Numbered from the stretch's first letter, positions 15,813 to 23,742 are shown. The stretch: 29,875 bases of DNA from JACQAI01 sp035507915 (GCA_035507915.1 DATJNS010000105.1:1-29875); one strand, 5' to 3'. The notes: a model not told the origin generated them from the sequence alone. Program-made: numbers and translations.

Positions 15813-17659
15813 TGGACGCGCCGGTCCGCCGCGTCCGCATGGGCGCGACCGCGACCACGCGCGAGGCGCGCGGCGACGGCGTCGTCATGCTGCGCTCGCC
15901 GCATCCGCTCGGGCGCTACCCCGAGCGGCTGACCGAGCGGCTCGAGCATTGGGCGCGCCGCGCGCCCGACCGCGTCTTCCTCGCCCAGCGCGACGCCGCC
16001 GGCGCGTGGCGCACCGTCGGCTACGGCGCGGCGCTGAGCCTGGCGCGCCGTCTCGGTGCGGCGCTGCTGGCGCGCGGCCTCGGACCCGAGCGGCCGCTCG
16101 CGATCCTGTCCGACAACGACATCGAGCACGCGCTGCTCGGGCTGGCGGCGCTGCATGTCGGCGTGCCTTACGCGCCGATCTCGCCGGCCTACGCGCTGCT
16201 CTCGACCGACTTCGCCAAGCTCAAGCACGTGCTCGGCCTGCTGACGCCCGGCCTGGTGTTCGCCGCCGACGGCGCGCGCTACCAGAAGGCGATCGCCGCT
16301 GCGCTGCCGCGCGACGCGACCCTGGTCGTCACCGTCGATCCGCCCGATGGGCGCGCCGTTCGCTTCGGCGAGCTCGCCGCCACCGCGCCGACCGAAGCGG
16401 TCGATCGGGCGGCGGCGCGCGTCGGGCCCGACACGGTGGCGAAGATCCTCTTCACCTCGGGCTCGACCGGCCTGCCCAAGGGCGTGATCAACACCCAGCG
16501 CATGCTGTGCAGCAACCAGCAGCAGATCCTCGAGGCGATGCCGTTCCTCGCCGACGAGCCGCCGGTGCTGGTCGACTGGCTGCCGTGGAACCATACGTTC
16601 GGCGGCAACCACAATGTCGGGCTGACGCTCTACAACGGCGGCACGCTCTACATCGACGAAGGCAAGCCGTTGCCCGGCATGTTCGAGGAGACCGTGCGCA
16701 ACCTGCGCGAGGTCGCGCCGACGGTCTATTACAACGTGCCCAAGGGCTTCGAGATGCTGGTGCCCTATCTCGAGGCCGAGCCGGACCTGCGCGCGCGCTT
16801 CTTCAGCCGGCTCACCATGACGTTCTATGCCGGCGCCGGGCTGTCGCAATATGTTTGGGACAGTCTCGACCGGTTGGCGGTGGCGACCTGCGGCGAGCGC
16901 GTCATGATGGTCACCGGCCTGGGCGCCACCGAGACCGCGCCCTACGCGATCTGCGCCAACTGGGAGACCGGGCGCTCGGGCCACATCGGCGTGCCGGCGC
17001 CCGGCGTCGACCTCAAGCTGGCGCCGGTCGGCGACAAGCTCGAGGCGCGCGTGCGCGGCCCCAACGTGTTTCCCGGCTACTGGCGCCAGCCCGAGCTCAC
17101 GCGCACCTGCTTCGACGACGAGGGCTTCTGGTGCATGGGCGACGCCGTGCGCTTCGTCGATCCCAGCGCGCCCGGACGCGGCCTGATGTTCGACGGCAGG
17201 CTCTCGGAAGACTTCAAGCTGACGAGCGGCACCTGGGTCAGCGTCGGACCGCTGCGCGCGGCCTTCATCCAGCATTTCGCGCCGCTGGTGCGCGACGTCG
17301 TGATCGCCGGCCACGATCGCGACGACGTGACCGCGCTGGTCTTCCCCGATCTGGCGGCATGCGGCGCGCTGGTCGCCGGGCGAACGCCGCTCGCGCCCGC
17401 CGCGCTGGTCGAGCACCCGGCGGTGCGCGCGCGCTTCCAGGCGCTGCTCGACGCGTTCGCCGCCGCGGCCACCGGCGGCGCGCGCCGCGTCGTGCGCGCG
17501 CTGCTGCTCGCCGAGCCGCCGTCGATCGACAGCCACGAGATGACCGACAAGGGATCGATCAACCAGCGCGCCGTGCTGGCCAACCGCGCCGCGCAGGTCG
17601 CTGCGCTCTACGCCGAGCCGCCGTCGCCGCCGGTGCTGGTCGCCCGCTTGCCCGCATGA
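15812..17659 (+). CDS. fcs: Feruloyl-CoA synthase-like acyl-CoA ligase
   Basis: This 615-residue ANL-superfamily enzyme would activate an aromatic acid to its CoA thioester with ATP. The P-loop FTSGSTGLPKG lies at 214-224, the adenylation motif is GLGATETAPYA, and the hinge region holds CMGDAVRF and GRLSEDFKLTSGTWVSVG. Near the C-terminus, Lys580 in DKGSINQRAV is the adenylation lysine in the form typical of feruloyl-CoA synthases rather than the usual PKTxSGKIxR. The length also fits that family (600-630). The likely substrates are ferulate or related hydroxycinnamates from lignin. It is coupled to the crotonase upstream and overlaps the next gene by ATGA. No vanillin dehydrogenase is in the window. 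Confidence 0.88.
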   Translation: MDAPVRRVRMGATATTREARGDGVVMLRSPHPLGRYPERLTERLEHWARRAPDRVFLAQRDAAGAWRTVGYGAALSLARRLGAALLARGLGPERPLAILSDNDIEHALLGLAALHVGVPYAPISPAYALLSTDFAKLKHVLGLLTPGLVFAADGARYQKAIAAALPRDATLVVTVDPPDGRAVRFGELAATAPTEAVDRAAARVGPDTVAKILFTSGSTGLPKGVINTQRMLCSNQQQILEAMPFLADEPPVLVDWLPWNHTFGGNHNVGLTLYNGGTLYIDEGKPLPGMFEETVRNLREVAPTVYYNVPKGFEMLVPYLEAEPDLRARFFSRLTMTFYAGAGLSQYVWDSLDRLAVATCGERVMMVTGLGATETAPYAICANWETGRSGHIGVPAPGVDLKLAPVGDKLEARVRGPNVFPGYWRQPELTRTCFDDEGFWCMGDAVRFVDPSAPGRGLMFDGRLSEDFKLTSGTWVSVGPLRAAFIQHFAPLVRDVVIAGHDRDDVTALVFPDLAACGALVAGRTPLAPAALVEHPAVRARFQALLDAFAAAATGGARRVVRALLLAEPPSIDSHEMTDKGSINQRAVLANRAAQVAALYAEPPSPPVLVARLPA

Positions 17660-18228
17660 TCGCCGCCATGGCCGCGCTGCGCCGTGTCCTGCTGGTCGCC
17701 GCGCTGGCGAGCCTCGCCCTCGGCGCGGCACGGGCCTCGAACGTGCCCGAGCCGACGATCGATGCCCAATTGCTGCTGCCGATCCCCGACGACCCGCGCG
17801 TGCTGGCGATCGAGCCGCGCGACGACAGCGACGAGAACCTGCTGCTGCGCGACCAGATGGCGGCGCGCGTGCGCGAGCAGAACGGCCGGGTGGTCGCCGA
17901 CGCGCCGCTGGTGCTGCGCTTCTCGACCGGCGTCGTCTCGGGCCGCGACACGCCGCGCGACGGCCCGCCCAACCGGCACGGCCTGTACGGCGGCGGCCGC
18001 GCACCACCCAACGCCGTCCCGGTCGGCACCCCCGTCAGCTATCGGGTGAGCGCGACGCTCGAGCGCCGCGACGGTCCGATATTGTGGCGCGCCGACGCGA
18101 CCCTGCGGGTCGACGATCTCGACGAGGCCGAGCTGTCGGCGCGGCTCGCCCAGGTGTTGGTCGACAATATCGGCCGCACCATCGGCACGCTGCGGCCGGG
18201 CGGCGCGTGGCCCGACCCGTCGCGGTGA
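17656..18228 (+). CDS. Secreted protein of unknown function, paralog A
   Basis: This 190-residue protein is unrecognised. It has a signal peptide, MAALRRVLLVAALASLALG (from M5), then a domain starting EPTIDAQLLLPIPDD, with AIEPRDDSDENLLLRDQMAAR, an APLVLRFSTGVVSGRDTPR segment, then ERRDGPILWRADATLR and LVDNIGRTIGTLRPGG. It is clearly a paralog of the next gene (18331-18888), sharing almost the whole length. The stop of the ligase gene overlaps its start in ATGA (M1, 17656); M5 at 17668 is an alternative. The DUF-like domain, with its Asp-Glu-rich loop, could bind a ligand or metal in the periplasm; that is guesswork. Confidence 0.7.
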   Translation: MIAAMAALRRVLLVAALASLALGAARASNVPEPTIDAQLLLPIPDDPRVLAIEPRDDSDENLLLRDQMAARVREQNGRVVADAPLVLRFSTGVVSGRDTPRDGPPNRHGLYGGGRAPPNAVPVGTPVSYRVSATLERRDGPILWRADATLRVDDLDEAELSARLAQVLVDNIGRTIGTLRPGGAWPDPSR

Positions 18229-18330
18229 CGCGCGCCGGGGCGCCGACGGCCGGGCCGCCGCCCGTGGTTGCCCGACGCGCATCGCGCGCCTATCGTCGAC
18301 GGCGATCCAGGTCGTTCATGCGGAGGAACG

Positions 18331-18888
18331 ATGTCTCGTCTCACCTGGCTTGCCTGCGGTGCCATGATGCTGGCCTGCATCGCCGCGTCGACGAGCGCCG
18401 AGGCGCAGGACCCGTCCAAGCCGGTGGTGCAGGCTCAACTCATGATGCCGATACCCGGCGGCGAGCGCGTCATATCGGTCGAGCCGCTCGACGACACCGA
18501 CGAGAATGTGAGGATCAGCAACCTGATGGCGGCGCGCCTGCGCGGGCAGAACGACCGCGTGGTTCCCAACGCGCCGCTGGTGCTGCGCTTCTCCATCAAG
18601 GTCATCTCGGGCCTCGACGCCCCGCCGGACTCCGGGCCGGGATGGACCGGGATGTCTGGTGGCGGGACCGCGCCGCCCAACTCGCTGTCGCGCAACACCC
18701 CGCTCATGTATCGCTTGCGCGCGAGCCTGGAGCAACGCGACGGTCCGGTGCTGTGGAAAGCCGACGTGTCGGCACGGCCGCGCGGCCGCGACGACCGCGA
18801 GCTGCGGGAGCGGCTTGCCACCGTATTGATCGACAACATCGGCCGCACCGTCGACACGCGCCAACAGGCCGGCTCGGCGTCCAACTGA
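18331..18888 (+). CDS. Secreted protein of unknown function, paralog B
   Basis: This 185-residue protein follows the same plan as paralog A. It has a signal peptide MSRLTWLACGAMMLACIAAS, with likely cleavage at AEA-QDP, then VQAQLMMPIPGGERVISVEP, DDTDENVRISNLMAAR, APLVLRFSIKVISG, EQRDGPVLWKADVSAR and VLIDNIGRTVDTR. By eye about half the positions match paralog A. The region between MPIP and the C-terminus is conserved; the signal peptides and ends are not. GGAGG at 18322-18326 gives it its own ribosome-binding site after a 102-base gap, so expression may be partly independent. The function is not known. Confidence 0.7.
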   Translation: MSRLTWLACGAMMLACIAASTSAEAQDPSKPVVQAQLMMPIPGGERVISVEPLDDTDENVRISNLMAARLRGQNDRVVPNAPLVLRFSIKVISGLDAPPDSGPGWTGMSGGGTAPPNSLSRNTPLMYRLRASLEQRDGPVLWKADVSARPRGRDDRELRERLATVLIDNIGRTVDTRQQAGSASN

Positions 18889-18901
18889 GATTCGTCGAGC
18901 G

Positions 18902-19264
18902 ATGACGCGCCCGCCGTCGGATCCGAAACGCGCACCGGCCGCGCTCGCGGCACCGTTGCGCGCCGCCTGGTCGACCGAGACCGGCGGCAAGTGGCGGGCC
19001 GACAATCCCGCGTGCGGCCAGTGCAGCGTCACGGCGCTGGTCGTGCAGGACGCCTGCGGCGGCGAGATCCTGAAGACCGATGTCGACGGCGCCTGGCACT
19101 TCTACAACCGCGTCGACGGGCAGCGCTGGGACCTGACCGAGAGCCAGTTCGGCGGACCGATCGCCTATGACGACCGGTCGAGCGACCGCGACGAGGCGCT
19201 CGCCGATACCTCGCCCGACAAATACGCACTGCTCAAGGCGCGCGTGCTGGGCGACACTGCCTGA
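18902..19264 (+). CDS. YunG-like protein
   Basis: This 120-residue protein has the sequence of the small YunG family named after a Bacillus subtilis gene: AWSTETGGKWR, then NPACGQCSVTALVVQDACGGEIL (residues 35-57), HFYNRVDG, and WDLTESQFGGPI. The CxxCSVTALVV segment with later His/Tyr/Asn suggests a cysteine-based catalytic or metal site, but the family has no settled function. It starts 13 bases after the stop of paralog B and ends 25 bases before the Bug receptor start, so it is probably in the same transcript. It has no signal peptide. Confidence 0.75.
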   Translation: MTRPPSDPKRAPAALAAPLRAAWSTETGGKWRADNPACGQCSVTALVVQDACGGEILKTDVDGAWHFYNRVDGQRWDLTESQFGGPIAYDDRSSDRDEALADTSPDKYALLKARVLGDTA

Positions 19265-19289
19265 GATCTGCCGCACCGGGGAGGAAATC

Positions 19290-20261
19290 GTGAAATTGTG
19301 GCGCACGCTCGTTCTGGCGCTCGTCGTGGCGTCGGCGCTGCCGACGCTCGCGTCGGCCGAGACTTATCCGGCGCGGCCGATCCGCGTGGTCGTGCCGTTT
19401 CCGCCCGGCGGTCCGTCGGATTTCTTCGCGCGCGGCCTCGCCAACGCGCTGAAGGCCCATCTCGACCAGCCGCTCGTGATCGAGAATCGCAGCGGCGCGA
19501 CCGGCATCGTCGGCGCCGACAACATCGCGAAGTCGCCGCCCGACGGCTATTCGGTGCTGCTCGGCAGCCCGGGCACCATGGTGGTGGCGCCGAGCATCTC
19601 CGAGCACGTGCCGTTCGACGTGTTCCGCGACTTCGTGGCCGTCACCCTGGTCGTCAAGGTGCCGGAGGCGGTGGTCTGCATCCCCAAGCTCGGCGTCAAG
19701 ACGCTGCCCGAGTTCGTCGCCTACGCGAAGGCGCACGCCGGCAAGCTCACCATGGCGTCGACCGGCTCCGGCGGCGTGCCGCATCTCGCCGGCGAGCTCT
19801 TGAAGCGCGAGGCCGGCTTCGACGCCGTGCACGTGCCCTATCGCGGCGCCGCGCCGGCGGTCAACGATCTGCTGGCGGGCCAGGTCGATTTCATGTTTGC
19901 CGACCTGCCGGTGCTGTTGCCGCACATCCAGGCCGGCTCGCTGGTGGCGCTCGCGCTCGGCAGCGCCAAGCGCTCGCCCAGCCGGCCCGAGCTGCCGACC
20001 ACGGCCGAGGCCGGCTATCCCGGCGTGACCGCCGACAACTGGTACGGCCTGTTCCTGCCCGCGAAGACGCCGCCGGAGATCCAGGCCAAGCTGCACGACG
20101 CGGTCGTCGCGGCGCTCCAGGAGCCCGAGCTGCAGGCGATGTACGCCAAACAGGGCGGCGAGGCATCGCCGATGACCCAGGCGGCGTTCGACGCCTTCGT
20201 GCACAGCGAGGCGACCAAGTGGGGCGGGCTCGCCAAGGCGGTCGGCGCGCACATCGATTGA
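19290..20261 (+). CDS. Bug-family periplasmic solute receptor (tripartite tricarboxylate transporter type)
   Basis: This 323-residue protein starts with a signal peptide, MKLWRTLVLALVVASALPTL, ending near ASA-ETYP. The mature part has the Bug pattern: YPARPIRVVVPFPPGGPSD, IENRSGATGIVGADNIAKS, then DGYSVLLG and VPYRGAAPAVNDLLAGQVD. Bug proteins bind carboxylates or aromatic acids in the periplasm, mostly through main-chain contacts and ordered water. The start is GTG at 19290, with GGGGAGGAAA close upstream. No TctA or TctB membrane gene is here, so this is an orphan receptor. It lies 13 bases before the GST and LigAB genes, so it may bind the substrate of that pathway or sense it. Confidence 0.92.
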   Translation: MKLWRTLVLALVVASALPTLASAETYPARPIRVVVPFPPGGPSDFFARGLANALKAHLDQPLVIENRSGATGIVGADNIAKSPPDGYSVLLGSPGTMVVAPSISEHVPFDVFRDFVAVTLVVKVPEAVVCIPKLGVKTLPEFVAYAKAHAGKLTMASTGSGGVPHLAGELLKREAGFDAVHVPYRGAAPAVNDLLAGQVDFMFADLPVLLPHIQAGSLVALALGSAKRSPSRPELPTTAEAGYPGVTADNWYGLFLPAKTPPEIQAKLHDAVVAALQEPELQAMYAKQGGEASPMTQAAFDAFVHSEATKWGGLAKAVGAHID

Positions 20262-20274
20262 GCGAGGCGAGCCG

Positions 20275-20889
20275 ATGAAGCTCTATTGGTCGTCGCGCTC
20301 GCCGTTCGTCCGCAAGGTCATGATCGCGGCGCACGAGCTCGGCCTCGCGGCGCGCATCGAACCGATCCCCGCGGTGGTCGCGCTGGCGCAGCCCAACCCG
20401 GCCGTGATGGCGCACAATCCGCTCAACAAGATCCCGACCCTGATCGCCGACGACGGCAGCGTGCTGTTCGACTCGACGGTGATCTGCGCGTATCTCGACG
20501 AGCTCGCGGGTGCGCCGCGCCTGTTTCCGACCGCCCCCCGCGAGCGCTGGGCGGCGCTGCGCTGGCACGCGCTCGCCAACGGCCTGACCGACGTCCTGAT
20601 CCTGTGGCGCTCGGAGGCCTTGCGTCCGGCGCCCCAGCGCTCGGATGCGGTCACCGCGGCCCTGGCGCTCAAGACCGCGGCGACCCTGGACGTGCTCGAG
20701 GGCGAGGCCGACGCGCTGGCCGCGGCGCCGTTGTCGATCGCCCATGTCGGCGCCGCCGCCGTCCTCGCCTATCTCGATTTCCGCTTCGCCGATCTCGCCT
20801 GGCGCACCGGGCGGCCGCGCCTGGCCGCCTGGTTCGCCGGCTTCGCGCAGCGTCCCTCGATGCAGGCCACCGCGTTCAAGGACGCCTGA
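20275..20889 (+). CDS. Glutathione S-transferase family protein
   Basis: This 204-residue cytoplasmic protein has the thioredoxin-like N-domain (residues 1-78), with YWSSRSPFVRKVMIAAHELGL and the Ser at 9 in the place of the catalytic residue. NKIPTLIADDGSVLFDSTVICAYL holds the cis-Pro and the DST glutathione-binding turn. A helical C-domain follows. In aromatic catabolic operons such GSTs can cleave ether bonds (as LigE/LigF), isomerise maleyl compounds or handle reactive products; here the role is inferred only from neighbours. It lies 13 bases behind the Bug gene and is followed, after a REP-like element, by ligA. Confidence 0.88.
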   Translation: MKLYWSSRSPFVRKVMIAAHELGLAARIEPIPAVVALAQPNPAVMAHNPLNKIPTLIADDGSVLFDSTVICAYLDELAGAPRLFPTAPRERWAALRWHALANGLTDVLILWRSEALRPAPQRSDAVTAALALKTAATLDVLEGEADALAAAPLSIAHVGAAAVLAYLDFRFADLAWRTGRPRLAAWFAGFAQRPSMQATAFKDA

Positions 20890-20911
20890 CGCGCGGGGGT
20901 GACCCGCCATC

Positions 20912-20960
20912 CCAACCTTCCCCCTCGAGGGGGGAAGGAGTCAGAGTGTGGGGGAGGGGG
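20912..20960. repeat. REP-like GC hairpin element, copy 2 (inverted)
   Basis: CCTTCCCCC (20916-20924) pairs with GGGGGAAGG around a TCGAG loop, and a G-rich GGGGGAGGGGG follows at 20950-20960. The reverse complement has the same order as the element at 14947-14982: C-rich block, CTGAC, pyrimidine arm, loop, purine arm. It sits between the GST gene and ligA and may affect transcript stability there. Confidence 0.65.
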
Positions 20961-20974
20961 CGAGAGGAGACGCC

Positions 20975-21319
20975 ATGTCGACCCAGGGCACGATCTTCAC
21001 CGGCGAGATGTCGCGCCGGGGCTACGCGCTGAACAAGTTCGCGATGTCGCTGATCGATCCGGCCAACCGCCAGGCGTTCCTCGCCGACGAGGTCGGGGTC
21101 ATGCGGGCCTCGGGTCTCGGCGACACCGAGATCGACGCCGTGCGACGGCGCGACTGGGCGGCCCTGATGGCGTGCGGCGGCAACGTCTATCTGGTGCTCA
21201 AGATCGCGGGCACGGTCGGCCAGACCCTGCTGCAGATGGGCGCCCAGATGCGCGGCGAGCCGGTCGAGACCCTGATGGCGCGCATGAACGCGCGCGCGAC
21301 CGGCGCGGGGGCGCGCTGA
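20975..21319 (+). CDS. ligA: Protocatechuate 4,5-dioxygenase alpha subunit (LigA-like)
   Basis: This 114-residue protein fits LigA, the small helical subunit of protocatechuate 4,5-dioxygenase. IFTGEMSRRGYALNKFAMSL near the N-terminus, AFLADE in the middle and RDWAALMACGGNVYLVLKI near residues 55-74 are recognisable. In Sphingobium the subunit caps the active site of LigB in an alpha2-beta2 enzyme that opens protocatechuate between carbons 4 and 5. ATG 20975 follows GAGAGGAGA; an upstream in-frame start (20948) falls in the REP-like element. The stop lies 2 bases before the ligB start, so the two subunits are coupled. Confidence 0.9.
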   Translation: MSTQGTIFTGEMSRRGYALNKFAMSLIDPANRQAFLADEVGVMRASGLGDTEIDAVRRRDWAALMACGGNVYLVLKIAGTVGQTLLQMGAQMRGEPVETLMARMNARATGAGAR

Positions 21320-21321
21320 CC

Positions 21322-22152
21322 ATGGCGCGCATCGTCGGCGGCATCGGCAGCTCGCACGCGCCCTCGATCGCGCATGCGTGGGATCACGGCAAGCGCGCGG
21401 ACCCCCTGTGGGCCCCCTTGTTTGAGGGCTACCGGCCCGCGAAGGCCTGGCTCGACGCCCAAAAACCCGACGTCATGATCGTGCTCTACAACGATCACAT
21501 GAACCGCTTCTTCTTCGACGCCTACCCGACCTTCGCCCTCGGAGTGGGCGACCGGCACGAGCTGGCCGACGAGGGCTGGGGCAAGCGCGACTTTCCCGCC
21601 ATCCCGGGCGATGCGGCGTTCGGCTGGCACCTGGCCGAGCGCCTGGTCGAGGACGAGTTCGATCCGACCGTGTGCCAGGAGATGCGCATCGACCATGGCA
21701 TCCTGTCGATCCTGCCGCTGCTGCTCGACGTGCCGTGGCCGGTGCCGATCGTGCCGCTCGCCGTCAACGTGATCCAGCATCCGCTGCCGACCGCGCGCCG
21801 GCTCTACCGGCTGGGCGCGGCGCTGCGCCGCGCGGTCGAGAGCTATCCCAAGGACCTCAGCGTCGTCGTGATGGGCACCGGCGGGCTGACGCACCAGCTG
21901 CAGGGCAAGGGCTTCGGCACCGTCAATCCGGACTGGGACAACGAGTTCCTCGACCTGATCGAGCGCGACCCCGACGCGCTCGCGCGCCTGCACCATCGCG
22001 ACTGGATCGAACGCGGCGGCACCGAGGGCGTCGAGATGATCATGTGGCTCGGCATGCGCGGCGCGCTCGGCGCCGGCGTGCGCCGCGTCCACCGCAACTA
22101 CCATCTGCCGCTGACCACCGGCCTCGGCCTGATCGTGCTCGAGCCGGCGTAA
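21322..22152 (+). CDS. ligB: Class III extradiol dioxygenase beta subunit (LigB-like)
   Basis: This 276-residue protein is the catalytic partner of LigA. Expected residues for the ferrous site are His12 in GSSHAPS, His59 in YNDHMNRFF and Glu235 or Glu238 in GGTEGVE. His191 in GGLTHQL is in the position of the catalytic base. It would cleave a catechol ring by meta (4,5) fission with O2 in the cytoplasm. The Sphingobium enzyme has about 300 residues, so this one is slightly shorter. The substrate could be protocatechuate, gallate or another catechol carboxylate. The HpaB-like gene begins 10 bases after the stop, with AGGGAG before it. Confidence 0.9.
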   Translation: MARIVGGIGSSHAPSIAHAWDHGKRADPLWAPLFEGYRPAKAWLDAQKPDVMIVLYNDHMNRFFFDAYPTFALGVGDRHELADEGWGKRDFPAIPGDAAFGWHLAERLVEDEFDPTVCQEMRIDHGILSILPLLLDVPWPVPIVPLAVNVIQHPLPTARRLYRLGAALRRAVESYPKDLSVVVMGTGGLTHQLQGKGFGTVNPDWDNEFLDLIERDPDALARLHHRDWIERGGTEGVEMIMWLGMRGALGAGVRRVHRNYHLPLTTGLGLIVLEPA

Positions 22153-22162
22153 GGGAGTTCCG

Positions 22163-23668
22163 ATGGCCATCCGCACCGGCAAGGCGTTTCTCGAGGCGTT
22201 GCGCGACGACCGCCAGGTCTTCGTCGACGGCGAGCGCGTCAAGGACGTCACGACCGACGTGCGCTTCGCCGGGGCCGCCCAGACGGTCGCCGAGCTCTAC
22301 GACATGCAGCACGACCCGGCCCTCAAGGCGCGCATGAGCTTCGCCTCGCCGAGCTCGGGCGCGGCGGTCGGGCTGTCCTTCATCATGCCGCGCTCGGTCG
22401 GTGACCTCGAGCGCCGACGCGCCATGGTCAAGACCTGGGCCGACTCGACCTGCGGCATGTTCGGGCGCAGCCCCGACTACATGAACATCATGCTGACCGG
22501 CTTCGCCGCGGCGGCCGACGCCTTCGGCAGCAAGACCAAGGATTTCGCCGCCAACGTGCGCGCCTATCACGAGCATTGCCGCGAGCACGACCTCGCGATG
22601 ACCCACACGCTGATCAATCCGCAGGTCGACCGCTCCAAGCCGGTGCATCAGCAGGACAAGGATCTGGCGGCGCGGATCGTCAAGGAGACCGACGCCGGCC
22701 TGGTGATCAACGGCGCCCGCATGGTGTCGACCCTGTGCGCGTTCTGCGACGACATCATGGTCATGCCGTCGACCTTCCTGCAGAACAGCCCGGAGGCCGA
22801 GCCCTACGCGTTCGGCTTCTGCATCCCGATCGCGACGCCGGGGCTGCGCTTCATCTGCCGCCCGATGGTGATCCATCGCGACGCCGCCTCGCCGATGGAT
22901 TACCCGCTGTCGTCGCGCTACGACGAATGCGACGCCATGGTGGTCTTCGACGACGTCGAGGTGCCGTGGGAGCGCGTGTTCATCCACCGCGATCCGGCGA
23001 TGTGCAACGGCCTCTACGATCGCACCGGCACGATGCCGCAGGTCATGCACCAGTTCGCCACCAAGAACCTCGCCAAGGCCGAGTTCATGATGGGACTGGC
23101 CTTCGCGATCGCCAAGGCGACCAACTCCGACCAGCACCTGCACGTCCAGGGCATGCTGGCCGAGCTGATCCAGTTCACCGAGTTCAGCCGCGCCTGCCTG
23201 CGCGCGTCCGAGGTCGACGCGACGACCGGCCCGTCGGGCGTCGTGGTGCCGGCCGCGATGCCGCTATGGACCGTGCGCATGATGTTCGCGCCGATGTTCC
23301 GGCGCATGTGCGAGATCGTGCAGACCCTGGGCGCCGGCGGCCTGGTCGCCGTGCCGTCCTTCGCCGAGCTCGGCGGCCCGGTCGGCGCCGACGTCGAAAA
23401 GTATTTCGAGGCGGCCAACGCCGACTCGAAAAGCCGCATCAAGCTGTTCCGCCTGGCGTTCGACGCCGCGATGTCGTCGTTCTCGGGGCGCCAGCAGCTC
23501 TACGAGCGCTACTACTCGGGCGACCCGGTGCGCCTGGCGTCGACGCTCTACAATCTCTACGACAAGGAGACCCCGCGCGCGCGCATCGCGACGCTGCTCG
23601 ACGACCTCGAAGCGCGCCAGAACCCGCCCGGCCAAGCGCCCGCCTTCAAGGCGAAGTTTCGCGGCTAG
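22163..23668 (+). CDS. HpaB-family flavin-dependent aromatic hydroxylase (large component)
   Basis: This 501-residue protein matches the oxygenase of 4-hydroxyphenylacetate 3-monooxygenase and relatives. Near the N-terminus is RTGKAFLEALRDDRQVFVDGERV, then TFLQNSPEAEPYAFGF, RYDECDAMVVFDDVEVPWERVF in the middle, and YYSGDPVRLASTLYN near the C-terminus. Such enzymes use reduced FAD delivered by a separate reductase to add OH next to a phenol OH. No HpaC-type reductase is in the window. AGGGAG before ATG 22163 supports the start. Placed after LigAB, it probably makes the catechol that they cleave, but other HpaB relatives act on chloro- or nitrophenols. Confidence 0.9.
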   Translation: MAIRTGKAFLEALRDDRQVFVDGERVKDVTTDVRFAGAAQTVAELYDMQHDPALKARMSFASPSSGAAVGLSFIMPRSVGDLERRRAMVKTWADSTCGMFGRSPDYMNIMLTGFAAAADAFGSKTKDFAANVRAYHEHCREHDLAMTHTLINPQVDRSKPVHQQDKDLAARIVKETDAGLVINGARMVSTLCAFCDDIMVMPSTFLQNSPEAEPYAFGFCIPIATPGLRFICRPMVIHRDAASPMDYPLSSRYDECDAMVVFDDVEVPWERVFIHRDPAMCNGLYDRTGTMPQVMHQFATKNLAKAEFMMGLAFAIAKATNSDQHLHVQGMLAELIQFTEFSRACLRASEVDATTGPSGVVVPAAMPLWTVRMMFAPMFRRMCEIVQTLGAGGLVAVPSFAELGGPVGADVEKYFEAANADSKSRIKLFRLAFDAAMSSFSGRQQLYERYYSGDPVRLASTLYNLYDKETPRARIATLLDDLEARQNPPGQAPAFKAKFRG

Positions 23669-23714
23669 ACACTCGCTGGGATGGCGAGGATCGGACTGGG
23701 CGGCCGGATCTCGA

Positions 23715-23742
23715 CCTTACGATGGTAAGGAGTAACCTCCAT
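23715..23742. repeat. Two small hairpins after the HpaB-like gene
   Basis: CCTTAC pairs with GTAAGG (23715-23730, loop GATG), and GGAG with CTCC (overlapping, to 23742). No T-run follows, so a terminator role is unproven. A further pair, GCATAG and CTATGC, lies at 23770-23783. Confidence 0.3.

Noticed and set aside
15527..18007. A minus-strand open frame of more than 800 codons opposite the crotonase, ligase and paralog A genes.
   Set aside because: It is the mirror of strongly coding plus-strand genes in very GC-rich DNA, is low-complexity Arg/Ala/Gly-rich and shows no domain.
20912..20960. G/C-rich repeats considered as part of a CRISPR or transposon end.
   Set aside because: There are only two unlike copies 6 kb apart, with no spacer pattern, no target duplication and no transposase gene.
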